A DNA stretch of 64,000 nucleotides from Dryocosmus kuriphilus (GCA_038277395.1 CM076189.1:216172011-216236010), one strand, 5' to 3'. Positions 12,294 through 25,224 are shown, numbered from the stretch's first letter. Numbers and translations: made by a program. The notes: generated by a model from the sequence alone, not told the origin.

Positions 12294-14471
12294 ATGTCAA
12301 CACAAAATGCTAAACCACCGGATAATCGAAGAGCCAAGCAAGGTGATTTTACTCTTCTACAAGGATTAGAGGTTTGTTTTATTATTTTTCTAAAACTGCT
12401 TCTTTAATTTGCATGCCTCTGCATGCTATTTTCTCTGAATTATTTGAATTAAGTTACAAAAGCGGTGTATAGGTACTCCGTTTTTTATTTTCATATTCAT
12501 TCTGGAACAAGACTTACGCTTTCTCGAATTTCAGGAATATCCAGGCGACACCCTGGAATGTTTTTCAGTTTTTGTGAGCGAAGACAGTTCTAGTAATGCG
12601 GAGGTTCAACATCTCGTACTTGATGATCAGATTTTGGGAACCACATTGACGGCAGTCACATTACCTGATGGAAGTCAGGCATTCATCACAGGAAACATTC
12701 AAGGAAATGGTTTGTGCTCACTCTTTTCATTTTTGAATGTAACTCTTTATTTTTAAATTTATCTGAAGATTAAGAACAAATCTTGCTCTTAAATATTTTC
12801 AGAACACGAAGTAAAGAATTCGGCTGTAGGAGAAACGAGAGGAGCATTATTCATCAAGGATGGCGAATTGCTACAATTGCAATTTGATCCCATGACCTTT
12901 CTTCAAACACAGGAAGCAGATAATACAGAAAACACTTATCCTCAGGTTCAAGTAATCAATGGCGTAACATACGTGCTGGCTAGTCAGTTAGATCCGGATG
13001 AATGTGTTTGGCAACTGGAAGACGAAAAGGTGAAAACGAAGGAGAAAGTTGTGATAAATAATAAACTCGAAGAGCCTAAAATCAAAAGCCAGCATCCTTG
13101 TCCGAGAGAAGGATGCACAAAAGTTTATAGTACGCCTCATCATTTAAAGGTTTATATGTTTTGTTCATTTTTGCCCCTTTTTGTGAATTGTCACTTTCTT
13201 CTTGAGCTTGCAAATAATTTTACATCAAACATATTGCTTCTAGGTTCACGAACGTTCGCACACAGGACAAAAGCCTTACTTGTGCTCTCATCCAAAATGT
13301 TCGAAGAGTTTTTCGACCGGTTACAGTTTAAAGGCACATTTAAGGACACACACTGGTGAAAAACCTTACGTTTGTGTAGTCGCATCTTGTAATAAAAAGT
13401 TTAAAACTTCTGGGGATTTACTGAAGCATGGAAGAACTCACACGGGCGAACGTCCTTTTATTTGTCCAGTGGAAGGCTGCGGTCGATCTTTCACCACCAG
13501 CAATATTCGAAAGGTGATATATATATCTAAATTACTGAATTACTAGCAGATATTTAATTTATATCTTAGTTATTAAATATAAGTTGTATTTTTTTACAGG
13601 TTCATATGAGAACGCATACTGGCGAACGGCCTTACAAATGCACGCAACCAGAATGCGACAAAGCCTTTGCGAGTGCAACAAATTATAAAAATCACTTGCG
13701 GATTCATTCTGGAGAGAAACCTTACGTTTGTTCGATGGAAAACTGTGGAAGACGCTTTACGGAATATTCTAGTCTTTACAAACACCACCTAGTAAGAAAA
13801 AATGCAAATTTTGACTAGATAACTTGAAAATGATTTTGAATTGAGATTACATTTTTTCAATCAATTTTCTGTTTTAGGTTCACACACAACACAGGCCTTT
13901 CGAATGCAAAATTTGCTTTAGAAGATATCGACAGAGCAACACATTACTCTTGCACAAAAGAACAGCTCACTCCTTGATAGAGACCGAAGATGGCATGGAT
14001 ATTTATTTAGACGCTCCCTCAGAATTAAACGGCGCCAATCAGAAAAAAAGAAATCCCACAAAACAAAGTGTGAGTTACTTAAGGTTTAAACTCCTTTGTA
14101 ATAGATGCTTATATTTTATTGTTTAAAATAAAATATAATAATACATTAATATTTATTTGCAGACGTTGGTTTTGAATAAAGATGGTGAACTTCACTTTTC
14201 CGATGACTCTGATAATGAAACGCAGATTCTTCTTGTTGGAGATCCTACGCAAGTTGCTGCGTTACAGGTAAATCTTTTACTTCTTCTGAAGCTCTTTTTA
14301 TTAATTAGTATTGGGTAATCATTTGATAATTATTTAATTATTTTATCATTATTTCAGGAATTGGGAATGGAGGAAAGCTTTGGTGATTCTGCAATTGATA
14401 CTTCCTTAAATTCTTCCTTGAATTCTTCCTTAAACTTAAAAATCGATGAGATAGGGCTTGGATGGAACTAG
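12294..14471 (+). CDS. ZNF143/ZNF76 (Staf)-like seven C2H2 zinc-finger transcription factor
   Basis: Eight coding exons join in frame: 12294-12371, 12535-12709, 12803-13149, 13244-13513, 13600-13791, 13878-14069, 14163-14267 and 14358-14471, giving 490 residues. All introns are GT..AG and 73-163 bp. Residues 184-385 hold seven C2H2 fingers joined by HTGE(K/R)P-type linkers. Fingers 4-7 carry GCGRSFTTSNIRKVH, AFASATNYKNH, RFTEYSSLYKHH and LLLHKRTAH, signatures of vertebrate ZNF143/ZNF76. The N-terminal part contains LTAVTLPDGSQAFI, like the short repeated motif of the Staf activation region. The family binds SBS elements and activates snRNA, tRNA-Sec and many mRNA promoters in the nucleus. The protein is somewhat shorter than human ZNF143. 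The C-terminus holds a SLNSSLNSSLN repeat from a 12-bp DNA repeat. The family call is firm; one-to-one orthology is inferred. Confidence 0.93.
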
Positions 14472-14806
14472 GATTCGTTAAAAAGTTTCGTAAGAATGAG
14501 AGTAGCGAAAAATATTGTGAATCACTAGCAATATAAGGAAAAAAGGCTGTATTAATTTTTATCAAAGGATTGAGAGGTGGTAACTATCATTTGAATAGCT
14601 TTTAATAAGACGTAAATCTATATTATATGCGAACCCGGATCTAGATGTCTTTTTAATAAATTTAGCACATCTAGTTTTATATATATAATTATTATAAAAA
14701 GTTTGGAAATAAATATGGACAGAATTGATATTTAATATCAAAGGAATTATCCTTTCTTGTCCTTTAAACATTTCATTTTAATGAATAAAGTATATTCTGC
14801 TTTCAA
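14472..14806 (+). other. 3' UTR and poly(A) signal of the ZNF143-like gene
   Basis: After the TAG stop the sequence is AT-rich. A canonical AATAAA at 14784-14789 is followed 15 bases later by an A-rich tract, giving a likely cleavage site at about 14805. Confidence 0.7.
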
Positions 14807-17800
14807 AAAAAAAAGACATTTTTTATTTAATTCAAAAGAATTATCGGTGTCCTTTTATCTGTTGTAGCTTTTGTTACTACCGACTTGATAAGTCTGTTTA
14901 CTAATAAACACGACAAAAGATAGACGTAATCTTCCAGTGTAAATTTTCTTTTGATCGTGTTTATTATACTTATATACTCATTTTTGGGGATGTTTTTTAT
15001 TATAATTTTAGGGATTCGGTTTGATGCTTTCATATAAGATGAAGGAATATTATTTATGATTAATTGATTAGGACACAACAAATCTTTATGTTATTTTTGT
15101 TTCTTCTGAATTGCTGTTTACGCAGTTGAATTCTTCTTAATGTATTTAAATTAATATATGAGTATAACGAGAATACAGCAAACAACTTTCTTTTGAGGTT
15201 TTTCCTGATATAAGAAGCTTAAAGTAAATTTTGTGCAAATTTGAAACTTACGCAGTAATTTACTGTCATTCAATTTTTACTGTAAAGTAACAAATTTTCC
15301 AATAATTTTTTTGTTTAGTAATGATTTTTAATTTAAAATAAGCTTTTAATTTTGTTTTTGAAATTTAGAAAATTGATTCTGTAATATAAAATGCGCTCTA
15401 AGGATGTTGAAAATAACTGTTCTAATTAAATATTTTTAATGAATTATTTTGCAGTAGAAAAAGGTACTCTTGTGAAGATCCTTGAGCCACATCGTCTCTG
15501 GACCGCAAAGTGACTTTTATAAATGATCCGGTGTTGTTAAGATTATTTACCGTTAGATCTAAAAAAATTATTGAACGAGTAAATGTATAAGAAAGTAATG
15601 ATTCGATAAAGTTGTGGTAAAAAGGTCCAATTTATTAAATTTTTTTCCAGTTGGAAAGCTTTCGATTCTGGATTTTGTTTCATGTGAGTTTAAAAGATTT
15701 AGCTTAGAAATCGTTAAATATTGACTTGATTTAAAAAAATTTTTAAATTTTGGCTCGAAATGGTAGCATATTTAATTTTAAATTGGAAACGTTTCAAATC
15801 TAATAATTTCCAAGTAAATATTCAAATTTGGACATTTTCGACCTGAACACTACAATTATAATTACAATTTGAAGTCTTCATAGGTCAATAATTTCAAATT
15901 GAAAATGTTCAAGTATAAACAATTTTTGATTGAAACATTCAGTATTCTTTGGATTAAAATTTAATTGATTCAAAATTGTACAATTTCAAATTGAAAACAC
16001 TGGACTTTGGATAATTTGTAATTGAATAACTCAAAATAGCATTGTTTTAAATTTATATCGTTGAACATTGTACATTTTCAAATTAAAATCCTTAATGTTT
16101 AAATAAATATTTATTGATAGGCTCAAAGTTGAAACGTTTCTGATTGACACATGTTTATTAAAATTTTTAAAAATAATATCGTTTGAAATTGATCGATTAT
16201 GAATGAAATCTTTTAGGATTTTGACGTCCGTACGTTTATGTACGTTTATAACACAGTTGAATCTAAAGGTACGGACTGGAAAAGGAAAGGGGACCTGGCT
16301 TGTGTCCCTACCTTTGGACACTACCTAAATTGAAAGCCTTACAAATTATACAATTTGATTGAATATTGAAATGAATAAAGGAAAATTTCAATATCAATCG
16401 TTAAAAATGATACAATTTCAAATTTAATACCTGAGAATTTATTATTGTCAGCGCTTACTAGTGTAATTGTTTATGTTTGTAGGTCTTTTAATGGAATACG
16501 TTCAGTTTGAGTTTGATTCTCTTACAGAATTATTTTCAGCCCTACAGAAAAAAATTGCATCAAAATAACTAATGGCACTATTAGTCAGAAAATGATTAGG
16601 TTAATATTTTCTCGATAATTGAGAAAATTGCTGGTAAAATCATTCGTATTTGTAATCAAACTAATGACTACGAGCATTTTTTTCATCACTTATACCAATA
16701 ATTATTTTCCTGTAGTTTCTTTCTTTTCGTAAGGGTAGATCCCAAGTTAGTTTTATCAATAATTTTGCAAAAAGGCGAAATTTGACCGTTCTTTTCAAAA
16801 CTGTCAATCTTAAGTAACCGTTTTTTCTATAAACAGCTGTTTTAAAAAATGATGCAGAAATTTATATCATAGTTACAAGAACCTAGAGTCTAATTTAATT
16901 TAACAATTTATGATATAAGAACAAAAATTGAGAACCTTATAGTATATCCAAATGTAGATAAAGATCGTGGTGGACCCTCCCCTTAATGTTTTTATTCAAT
17001 GAATCGATTAACTCTATCCTTTGTGTAATTATTTTCTTAAAATTCAGATCGAATGAGGACCTTCTTCTGCACGTGTTGCACACCCGAGGATCACTGAAGT
17101 TCCGGTTTCGCGTTCTCCCACCAGCCCCATCCGGAAGGCCTTCCTCGATTGAATAGAGCTCGATGCGAATAGTCTTCCTTCAGCTAAGTGCTCAAGTACA
17201 CGGTTTTGATGCCGGGCCTTAATATTTGCCGGCATTGTAACTCACTCGCTGCTTCTTTTTGAAATGAGCACTTGAAACTATTATTTCTGACCGAAAGTAA
17301 AGATGTCACACGTCGTTATCATACCGCCGATCTTCGCTGAAACCACGAGTGCCATTCCCACGAGGCTCTATGTCTTAAATTTTCATTTTGATTCCCGATC
17401 GAGAGTGAAAGATCTTGACAGAAAGATCGATCGAGTGCAGCTGCCAGGATTTACAGTCGATTCATGATTATTCTTGATCCTTATGCCGATGCACGCAGTA
17501 AGAGGTAGGTAAGATGAATATTCGACGATGTTTCATTCATAACATTTTCTCGATTTATATTGACACTTGTGCATTTATTTATCCCGGGATTTATTCATTT
17601 CTATTGTTTCTTAATTAGACTTCAATTTTGAATCGATCCTTACAGTGTATCATCCCTCTTCAAGTTATAATTCTGTTCTCCAACTGTTCTCCATTGAAGA
17701 CCAAGTGATATTTTTTGAGGAAAAAACATATTTTTAAACATAAGGAATATTTTCAATAATTTTAAATCCAGACTCGAAGTAAACTTGAAATTTAGAAAAG

Positions 17801-19462
17801 ACACTGACATATTTTGATTTGAATGTTACGTTATCCGGATTTATTAACAATCGCAGGTTTATTTATCCCCGGGATCTATTTTCCTACTAACGCCCCTTTC
17901 ATTACTATTACTTCTTAATTATCATTAATAGGATTGAAACTATAAATCTTACTTCAAGGCTTCTCCCAGGGAAACAGAGTCAGGAATTTTTATCAGAGGG
18001 TTTTAATTTGAGCAACTGAGCCTATTTCGATTTGATTAAGTATCGGAACGGATGTCTATTAATTGGCGCATCTCTAATTATGTATGTAAATATCATTCAG
18101 ACAATTAAGATGTTCATAGAGGCATATTTAGAAGAACAAAACCCGTTTATGAACTCGCACATTCAAACATAATTATAATAGTCTTTTCGTGCTGAAATAC
18201 AATGCACACAGATATTTCAAAGTCCAAACTTACAATGTATGAAGAAGATAAGCCTCTGTATAAGTTTAGTATCAATGTCCGTTGATTCTATACACAAACT
18301 GGGTCGGTTTATGAACGAGATAGAAAAAGTCTATCTCCTTAAATGACTATGGCAATTAAGAATTGCGACTTTACAAAATCTTCTGCTCTTCTGAAAAATA
18401 ATTTTTTATTATCTTGCAAATTTTATCTGAATAATTGACTTTGATTTTCATTCAAAAGATATTCTTGGCGGAAAAGTTCTTGAATCAAAAATCTCATCTT
18501 CTTTCAAATTTTGTCGAAAAATTCGCTTGGCACTAATAACAAAAATTCTTCCATTTCCTGGTTGGAGAACTAGTTAAAAAATTGTTCTTCTTTAAAGCGA
18601 TATTTCCACTGCAAAATTAATAGCCACCGTTTCTGAAAAGATAAGCTCTTCTTTGATAACAATAACAATTAAAATGTGTTTACTTCAAGAAAAAAATATT
18701 ACATAAAATGAATTTCACGTGTAAGAAAAGTCAAATTGCTTACTTTTAATATTTTTAATTTAATTCTGATACATTTGTATTCTATGCTGTATCATGACTT
18801 TAAAAAATGAGCAATTTCATAAAAAGAAATTGAAAACTTCTAGTTTGAAACTTTGATTAATATAAATAAACTATTTTCTTGATTGGTACGGACTGAAATA
18901 GGTTAATAATAATTTCAATTTTTAAGTTTTACTTTCTCTGTTTTTAGTCAAATTTTGGGTTCGTGATATTGAAAGTGCGGCCCTTTTCGCAGATGTGCTG
19001 TGACGAATAATTAATATTCCATTTATTCGAGAAGTATGCGTATCACGCGTCGGAATAAATAAGAAAATTAGCGATTGAGTGAAGCAAATCTCGTGACAGT
19101 GAAATCAACGCGTTTGTGGAATTGCAAAACCGTCGGTTATTTTAAAAACCGCAAACCTGAAAGACTATTTTTTTCATGTAGAAAAATGTCAGGTAGATGC
19201 CGAAAGTTTAACAGTAAAACAAAAATTTATTGTCTCTGTATTTGATTTATCGGCCACAGATGTTTCATAATGTTCGACCATGACGATTTCTCAATCGATT
19301 GCCTTTTGCAGAACATATTAGGCATTGATTCACCTCGTGTTGGTAAATAATCATAGGCTTGTTTCGAATTATTCAAAAGGTCCTATAATCGGAATCTGCA
19401 ATGTTTATTTTGTTCCTATTAATATTAGAGGTTCATTATTAAATATAGAAATAACATACAGA
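14807..19462. other. AT-rich intergenic DNA, no gene seen
   Basis: Much of 15.6-16.5 kb is low-complexity sequence built from degenerate TTGAAATTGAA-like words. A small inverted pair GTCCGTAC/GTACGGAC sits at 16226 and 16269. A GC-richer patch at 17.04-17.50 kb has an open frame on the - strand (17235-17044, 63 codons) with no recognised domain and no splice context. I do not call it a gene. Confidence 0.5.
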
Positions 19463-19464
19463 TA

Positions 19465-20311
19465 TGGGTGATTGCCAAAAAGTTGCCCATTTTAGACAAT
19501 TAAATTTTCGAGAAATAAAAACTTTCCAAATAACCTAAAATATTTTTTTTCATTAGTTTTAGCCCTGGAGGGTATGAAGATATAAAAGTAAGAGATCAGC
19601 GAATGTATTTGTGATAGTTATGGTTTAAACTAAAATAGCCCCTACCTACCTGACGTAGCACGACAAGACATTCGGCCATGATAAAAAATAAGAATTTAAA
19701 AAATATTTTTAAGATATATCCAGAGCAGATAAAAATATTTTAAAGTATGGGAAAAATAAATATTCTCACGATTTATTTGATTTTGACTTTGGCGTCCCGA
19801 AATATCCTCTATTTTTCTAGAGTAATAAATTAATATGGAGCGTGGCCGAACATTTTATAAAAAATATTATGCAAACATAGTGATCATTAGTTACTTTTAT
19901 TTGTAAGCGTCGATAAATTAATTTTCATCTATATTAAAATCTTTGTAGGTGTAAAGTTAACAATTTTAGCCCGCATTATGAATAGTTTGAATAATTATTT
20001 TCGAGTTTCATCCTAAAACGCGTGACTGGACAAAAAAAAAAGTGATATCTGTGAATTTCAAATATTAAAAAAATTTTCTTAAATATTATTTAGCAATTTG
20101 TCATTAAAAATTTTTGGACAGGTACGTGACAAGACATTTTGAGTAGTCTTTATTTATATTTTCTAAATAAAGTCTCAAAATTTTAAACTTAACGAAATTG
20201 TATTTTGAGATAAGTGATTTATTAAGATATTTTTAAAAAAAAATTTATTAATAAAAAAAATGTAGAAAATTGCTGAGACTTAGAATGGTCAACTTTTTGG
20301 CCAATCACCCA
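19465..20311. mobile_element. 847-bp MITE with TA target duplication (Tc1/mariner type)
   Basis: The ends are TGGGTGATTGCCAAAAAG and the complement of a right end reading TGGGTGATTGGCCAAAAA. They match over about 27 bp with a one-base indel and are flanked by TA at 19463-19464 and 20312-20313. There is no transposase frame. The TA duplication suggests mobilisation by a Tc1/mariner transposase, which is an inference. Confidence 0.75.
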
Positions 20312-20313
20312 TA

Positions 20314-21462
20314 AATAGTAATTTGATTGCAAAAAAGGTAAAAATTTAATTGTAAATTCCAAATGTATTAGTTGGTTGAAAAATGATTCAAATTTTATTC
20401 TTTAAGAGACTTAAATCATTTTATTTATACATGTTTATTTTCTTGATTCGTGTCCTTGTTAAATTGAACAAAAATGGGAGAATTTTCTAGAAGTTTTGAC
20501 TTTTGATTTTTATTATGAATAGATATTAGATTTTTCAAAGGGTCATTTCTTTGAGATAATATATAAGGATTTGAGAATGAATGGTTTTCCACGGTCATCC
20601 GATAATGGATGTACGTATTTCTAGATATATCTCGTGTTTAACTCGCTAAACAATTAGGTACATTAGTGTAAATGAGACTAATAGAGTCACCGACGTTACT
20701 GAGTTCTCCATGAAAAAGTTAAAGTGTTAAAGTGTTATGAAATTTTATACACGCACTTGTACTTCAAGTGCGATGGTACTTGAAGTATAGAATATTGTCT
20801 ACACATTTACACGTGCGAAGTCTTATCTCCTCCGGCATCCCTTTAAAAGATTAGTACACGTGTTTACATTTCTGTAGTTAAATAGCATGTCCTTGTACTT
20901 CATCAATAATAACGCATAAATAAATGTTGTAAATGTTTACAAAATTTAAAAAACATCCCTTTTTAAAACAACCTGATGGGGTACATTAAAAAAATTAATT
21001 GAATTAATTTTCAATAATACAAGTTTTTAAATGTAATTATTAATATTAAATTTTAACTAATCCCATTTCCTTAAAAGATCCAATAATTCAAATATTGTAA
21101 ACATGTTTATGCTTTAAATAACGATTTATTTTATTGCCCTATTTCTATGCTCATCCTTATTTTAAATTGCAAACAAAATTGATCTCTTTTAAATTTTGAT
21201 ACATCTAAATTGAAATCCTTCCCATTTCGGATGCTTGAAAATATTGTCGCTAATTAATGTTAAAAATTCCCATTTTTTTGTTTTATATTCACACTAAAAT
21301 ACTTTCAAAAAATTTCAAAAATAGTTAAAAATTTAAATATTAATATATGTAATATATTTTAATTTAATATATATATGTGTTTTGCATTAAAGTCAGTAAA
21401 AACTAAAAGCTGTCTGGATTTAAGAAAAATTGATCTGATTTCAAGTCAAATTTGTTTGAATC
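20314..21462. other. Intergenic DNA with part of a dispersed repeat
   Basis: No gene. A perfect 10-bp stem TACTTCAAGT/ACTTGAAGTA with an 8-base loop lies at 20760-20787. From about 21148 onward the sequence belongs to a dispersed repeat that recurs at 32.9-33.08 and 34.69-34.99 kb. The mariner below is inserted in this copy. Confidence 0.6.
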
Positions 21463-21563
21463 TACGAGGCACGTCCAGAAAGTAAGTGTACTCAATTTAC
21501 GTAGGCTTCAAAAGAAATTTATTAAAACAAAAACATAGTTGGTTACACTTGCACATATGTAAG

Positions 21564-23345
21564 TTATTTTTCGACATAGTCACCATCCCTCTCGATGCAA
21601 GTGGTGAGCCGCGAGATCAATTTTTTGATGCCTGCCTCGAAGAAGTCTCCCGCCAGCTCTTTCGCCCCCCGGTAAGAAGGCTTGAATACAAAAGAATTAT
21701 AAAATTCTTGATTTCAACGTAAAAGTGAAATTTTTCTGTCTTATTTAAAACCTGATTCTTCCACCACGCTCCAATCTGCAAGGGAGCAATAGATTTGTCA
21801 GAATTTTAATTCCCATCAATTCGCCTAGCGGCGCAGTAACGTCTGTCCTAATATTTTCTATTCAGTGATAAGAACATAATTTTCATTTATTTAATTCCGT
21901 CTAGTTCCGTTCAAAAATATTTGTTTGTTTATTGTTTTTGACATAATTATTTAATAAAAAACTTTCAAGAACACTAAATTCATCAAATTACGTCTTTAGG
22001 ATCGATTTGTGCGGAAATAGTCAAGATTTAAAGCAATTTTTAAATTTATTTATCATGATTTTATTTTTTTCCTCATAAAACAAAATTTGAATAAAACGAA
22101 GTTGTCAATAGTAAACTAATGCAGTTTTATGCAAAATCCTACGAGATTTTGCAGATTTCATGATTCTATAGCGCATTTTATGCAAACATTGTATTCCATT
22201 TTTAAATTATTTTGAGGTTATGTTTGACATTGTCAAACAAACAGGAGAACGACATACAAATGCACTGACTTTTACTTTTTCTGTTCCCGTTGGTGGTATA
22301 GGAGACGGAAGGAAAAATCAGGTGTTGAAAAGAATTAAAACTTTTAATCCCATTCCAATGCAAGCCTTGTTACCGGGCCACTTCTCCACCTCCTCCTTCA
22401 CCTCCTCGTCCGTTGAAAACTTATTTCCACCCATGTGCACCTTCAGGGAAGTGAAGAGATGGAAATCTGAAGGGGTCAGGTCAGGGAAATACGTGGGGTG
22501 GTTCAAAACGTCCCATCCAAAAGAGTCCAGGAGTTGCTTCGTGGCATTGGCCGTGTGAGGTTTGGCATTGCCATGCAGCAGGCAGACTCCCTTCGTCAGC
22601 ATGCCCCTCCTTTTATTGTGAATCGCCCTTTTCAATTTTTTCAGCGTCTCACAGTATCTTGCCGCGTTGATGGTCTCCCCGTGAGGCAGATATTCAATCA
22701 AAATTATGCCTTTATGGTCCCAAAACACGGATGCCGTGATTTTTTTGGCTGAAATTGTGGTTTTGAATTCCTTGGCGGTGGGTGACAAGGTGTGGCGCCA
22801 TTGTTGAGACTGTGGACAACCCAAGTTTCGTCTCCAGTAATAATAGAGTATAGAGAAAATCATCGCCTTCGCGTTCGCAGCGCTCCAAAAACTCTTTGGA
22901 GCTCTGCACTCGATTCAACTTGTGCTGTTCTGTCAGCTGTTTTGGGACCCACCTCGCAGACAATTTCCGATATCCGAGAGTTTCTGTGATTGTTTCGTGT
23001 AACAGGGATCCGGAGATTTGAGGAAACATCGCAGAAACATCATCTAACGTCAATCTGCGATCGTCACGGACCGCAGTCTCGATTTTCTCCACAAGTTCGT
23101 CAGTCACAATTGAAGGTCTTCCGCTCCTCTGATCGTCATGCACGGAAGTACGGTCATTTTTAAATTCGCGACACCACTTGTACACACTCGTACGATTCAT
23201 AGCTCCATTACCGTAAACAGTTTTCACCTCATTATAAATCTCAATTGGAGCTTTTCCCTTCACAACGAGGTAGCGAATAACGGCGCGAATTTCGCACTTG
23301 GCGGGAGATGCGGTCGAAATTTTTCGCGAGAGATGCTACTGCGTC
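21564..23345 (-). pseudogene. Mariner transposase pseudogene (DD34D family)
   Basis: The N-terminal helix-turn-helix half is open from about 23345 (EIRAVIRYLVVKGKAPIE, then SVYKWCREFKN, RSGRPS, LTEQHKLNRV). No clear ATG precedes it. The catalytic half follows in other frames: TGDETW carries the first Asp. A frameshift and small deletion follow, then FKTTISAKKI, SVFWDHKG, RRGMLTKGVCLLHGNAKPH and PDLTPSDFHLF. The second catalytic residue is Gly (GGC) where the family has Asp in the HDN motif. The spacing to the last Asp is 34, as in classic mariners. The C-terminal end (KELAGDFFEAGIKKL..DGDYVEK, stop at 21564-21566) lies beyond the nested insert. Cut-and-paste transposase is the family role; this copy cannot be active. 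Confidence 0.9.
21668..22377. mobile_element. 710-bp transposon nested in the mariner transposase
   Basis: The ends CCCGGTAAGAAGGCTTG and (complement) CCCGGTAACAAGGCTTG match over about 20 bp with few differences. Weaker subterminal matches (CCTGATT-TTCC) lie roughly 60-80 bp inside both ends. Removing it with a 2-bp duplication (GG) restores the transposase frame from EKW to AKELAGDFF. No ORF of its own was recognised, so it is non-autonomous. The superfamily is unresolved because the target duplication is short and G-rich. Confidence 0.8.
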
Positions 23346-23490
23346 AAGCGTTTTCAACACACTAACCTCGGATTGGTCTCGTTTTGAAGGGGAGGGGTCA
23401 GGCTACGCGGCAGTGTTGCCAACATGTCGAAAAAGTATTCCCTACAGCTGTGAGAGTACCAGTACACTTACTTTCTGGACGTGCCTCGTA

Positions 23491-24534
23491 AGACACAATT
23501 TTGAAATTCAGGTAACCAGGTTTACAATGTTCACCAATTTTGCTGATATCCATAGAAAAGTTTTGCTGAATTTTAGATAATCCAATTCTAAGGTTTAACG
23601 CCTTGAAGCATTTGTTTTTACTGTGATAAAATTTTTTTTTTATAAACTCTTAAGTTTTTATAATTTGTTTAATTCCCCTTTTCAACTTTACATAGCTTTT
23701 CTGCGAACAAAGATTCACAGTAGGGTGGCAAGAAAACAAAAGTTTCGAATTTAGCCTCTTAAAGTTTTCCATAAAAATAACATGGAGAAAAAGCACGTTT
23801 TTGTAAATTTCATATGAAATGTATAAAGAAGTATAGGCAATACTTTCCATCATCCCATTAAAAATTTTCAAGGAATACGAATCGGTCATTAATTTATTTT
23901 TATTTAAACCCCCTTTTTTCCTGGGCAGTAATATTTTATGAAAGCTATCGTCTTTTTAATGAATTTGAAGAGTGTATATTTTTGTCTCGATTGCTTGCTA
24001 ATTGTTTATACAATTTATTTTTATCCTAATCGAATTTTTGTATCAGAAAAGGCTAGAAGATCGTAGTTTCTTGCTAGTTTTTCAAAAAGTTTCAGAAGTG
24101 CAGTAGAAATCCTACTTTTTTCAAGTTACGTCTTATTGTTTAAACAATTTATAATCTCATAATAACGCGAATAATAGGCATTTTCTGAATACTCTGGCCT
24201 ATTTTATGATAATCGGTGAACATTAGGGCGTATCGAAAAAAAATTTACTTACTCAGAATTCTAATAGCGATGAAAACTTTTTTTTTGAAGTCAAAAACAC
24301 CCCCTTCAAGTATCGTTAAAAAATAAAAACTTTCCTCTGTCTCTGCATCGTAGATATAGATAAAAATCATAAAAACCGACACGCTCCTTTAAATTTAAAG
24401 ACAAAATTTTTTACATTCTCATCTCAATGAGAAGGTATTAGTTTTATGTGAAAACTGACTTTCGCGGATTTCATGAAATGTCGTCGTTGCATGACCCCCT
24501 GAATCAGAAAAAAAATGTTTACGCTGGTGTCTGT
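23491..24534. other. Intergenic DNA with a dispersed repeat copy
   Basis: No gene. At about 23721-23930 a sequence starting GGGTGGCAAGAAAACAAAAG is related, in opposite orientation, to 31815-32095. The copies share segments corresponding to FHEMMK-like and TDSYSLK-like frames and an AAAAGTTTCG end. These are two copies of an unclassified element. Confidence 0.5.
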
Positions 24535-24597
24535 CCGTCGTTGTCGTCGTCGTTGTCGTCGTGGTCGTGTCGTTGTTGTTGTTGTTGTCGTTGTCGT
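24535..24597. repeat. (GTC/GTT)n trinucleotide microsatellite
   Basis: An imperfect run of GTC, GTT and GTG triplets. It creates artificial poly-Thr and poly-Arg frames on the - strand. Confidence 0.9.
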
Positions 24598-24734
24598 AGT
24601 AGGCTGTGAACACGATAAGTTTCGAAGGACTAATCGTATTGGGTTGCGCTTTTGCACACTTCTTTAGAGCGTAAAAAGTAAGGACGAATTCGTTAACCGG
24701 CCACTTTTGACCAACGGTTATGGTTTTATCCATC

Positions 24735-25200
24735 AAAAACGGTTTTCACAAAATCAAAAAATCCATTTTCCGGCTAAACTATGCGAGATACGGAAAATAT
24801 GTTTATAGCTAAAATTGTTTATCTTAAAAACATCTACAAATTTTATGTTAACCATTTTTTGATAAAATGCACGGTTTTTGTTTTAATCGAGAAAACGTTA
24901 TTAAAAATAAAAAATTCAAATTTCCCGCCAATCTATGCAAGATACGAAAAAATGATAATGAACAAAGTTGCTAAACTGAAAAATGTCTATAAATTTTGAT
25001 TTAACTATTTTTTGATAAAATGCACGGTTTTGACTTTAATCGAGAAAACGCTATTAAAAAATCAAAAATTCAAATTTCCCGCCAAAATATCCAAGATACG
25101 AAAGAAATGATAATAAATAAAGTTGTTCACCAGAAAAAGATCTACAAATTTGCTTTCTATTATTTTTTTGAATAGACGCGTAGTTTTTGAGTTATTCGTG
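24735..25200. repeat. Degenerate tandem repeat, period about 153 bp
   Basis: Blocks with GAGATACG/AAGATACG, TTTTTTGATAAAATGCACGG, ATCGAGAAAACG and TTCAAATTTCCCGCCAA recur at about 24.78, 24.93 and 25.09 kb, roughly three copies. No gene is present. Confidence 0.75.
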
Positions 25201-25224
25201 AAATATGTTATGAAATATAAAGAA

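Larger units (their letters stand above)
21465..23488 (-). mobile_element. Inactivated mariner element with perfect TIRs, interrupted by another transposon
   Basis: The ends (CGAGGCACGTCCAGAAAG...) are perfect 28-bp inverted repeats flanked by TA at 21463-21464 and 23489-23490. The span is 2024 bp, but removing the 710-bp nested insert and its short duplication leaves about 1.31 kb, the usual mariner size. The same repeat at about 34.76-34.87 kb lacks the mariner and so serves as an internal empty site. The element lies in a dispersed AT-rich repeat and encodes a mariner transposase on the - strand, now a pseudogene. Confidence 0.95.

Noticed and set aside
21465..23488. A long (2-kb) type of mariner
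   Set aside because: The extra length is a 710-bp nested element with its own inverted ends; without it the size is normal.
22220..23580. + strand frames across the mariner
   Set aside because: They are antisense shadows of the transposase pseudogene or run out of the element.
24419..24736. Thr-rich and Arg-rich proteins on the - strand
   Set aside because: They are translations of a GTC/GTT microsatellite.
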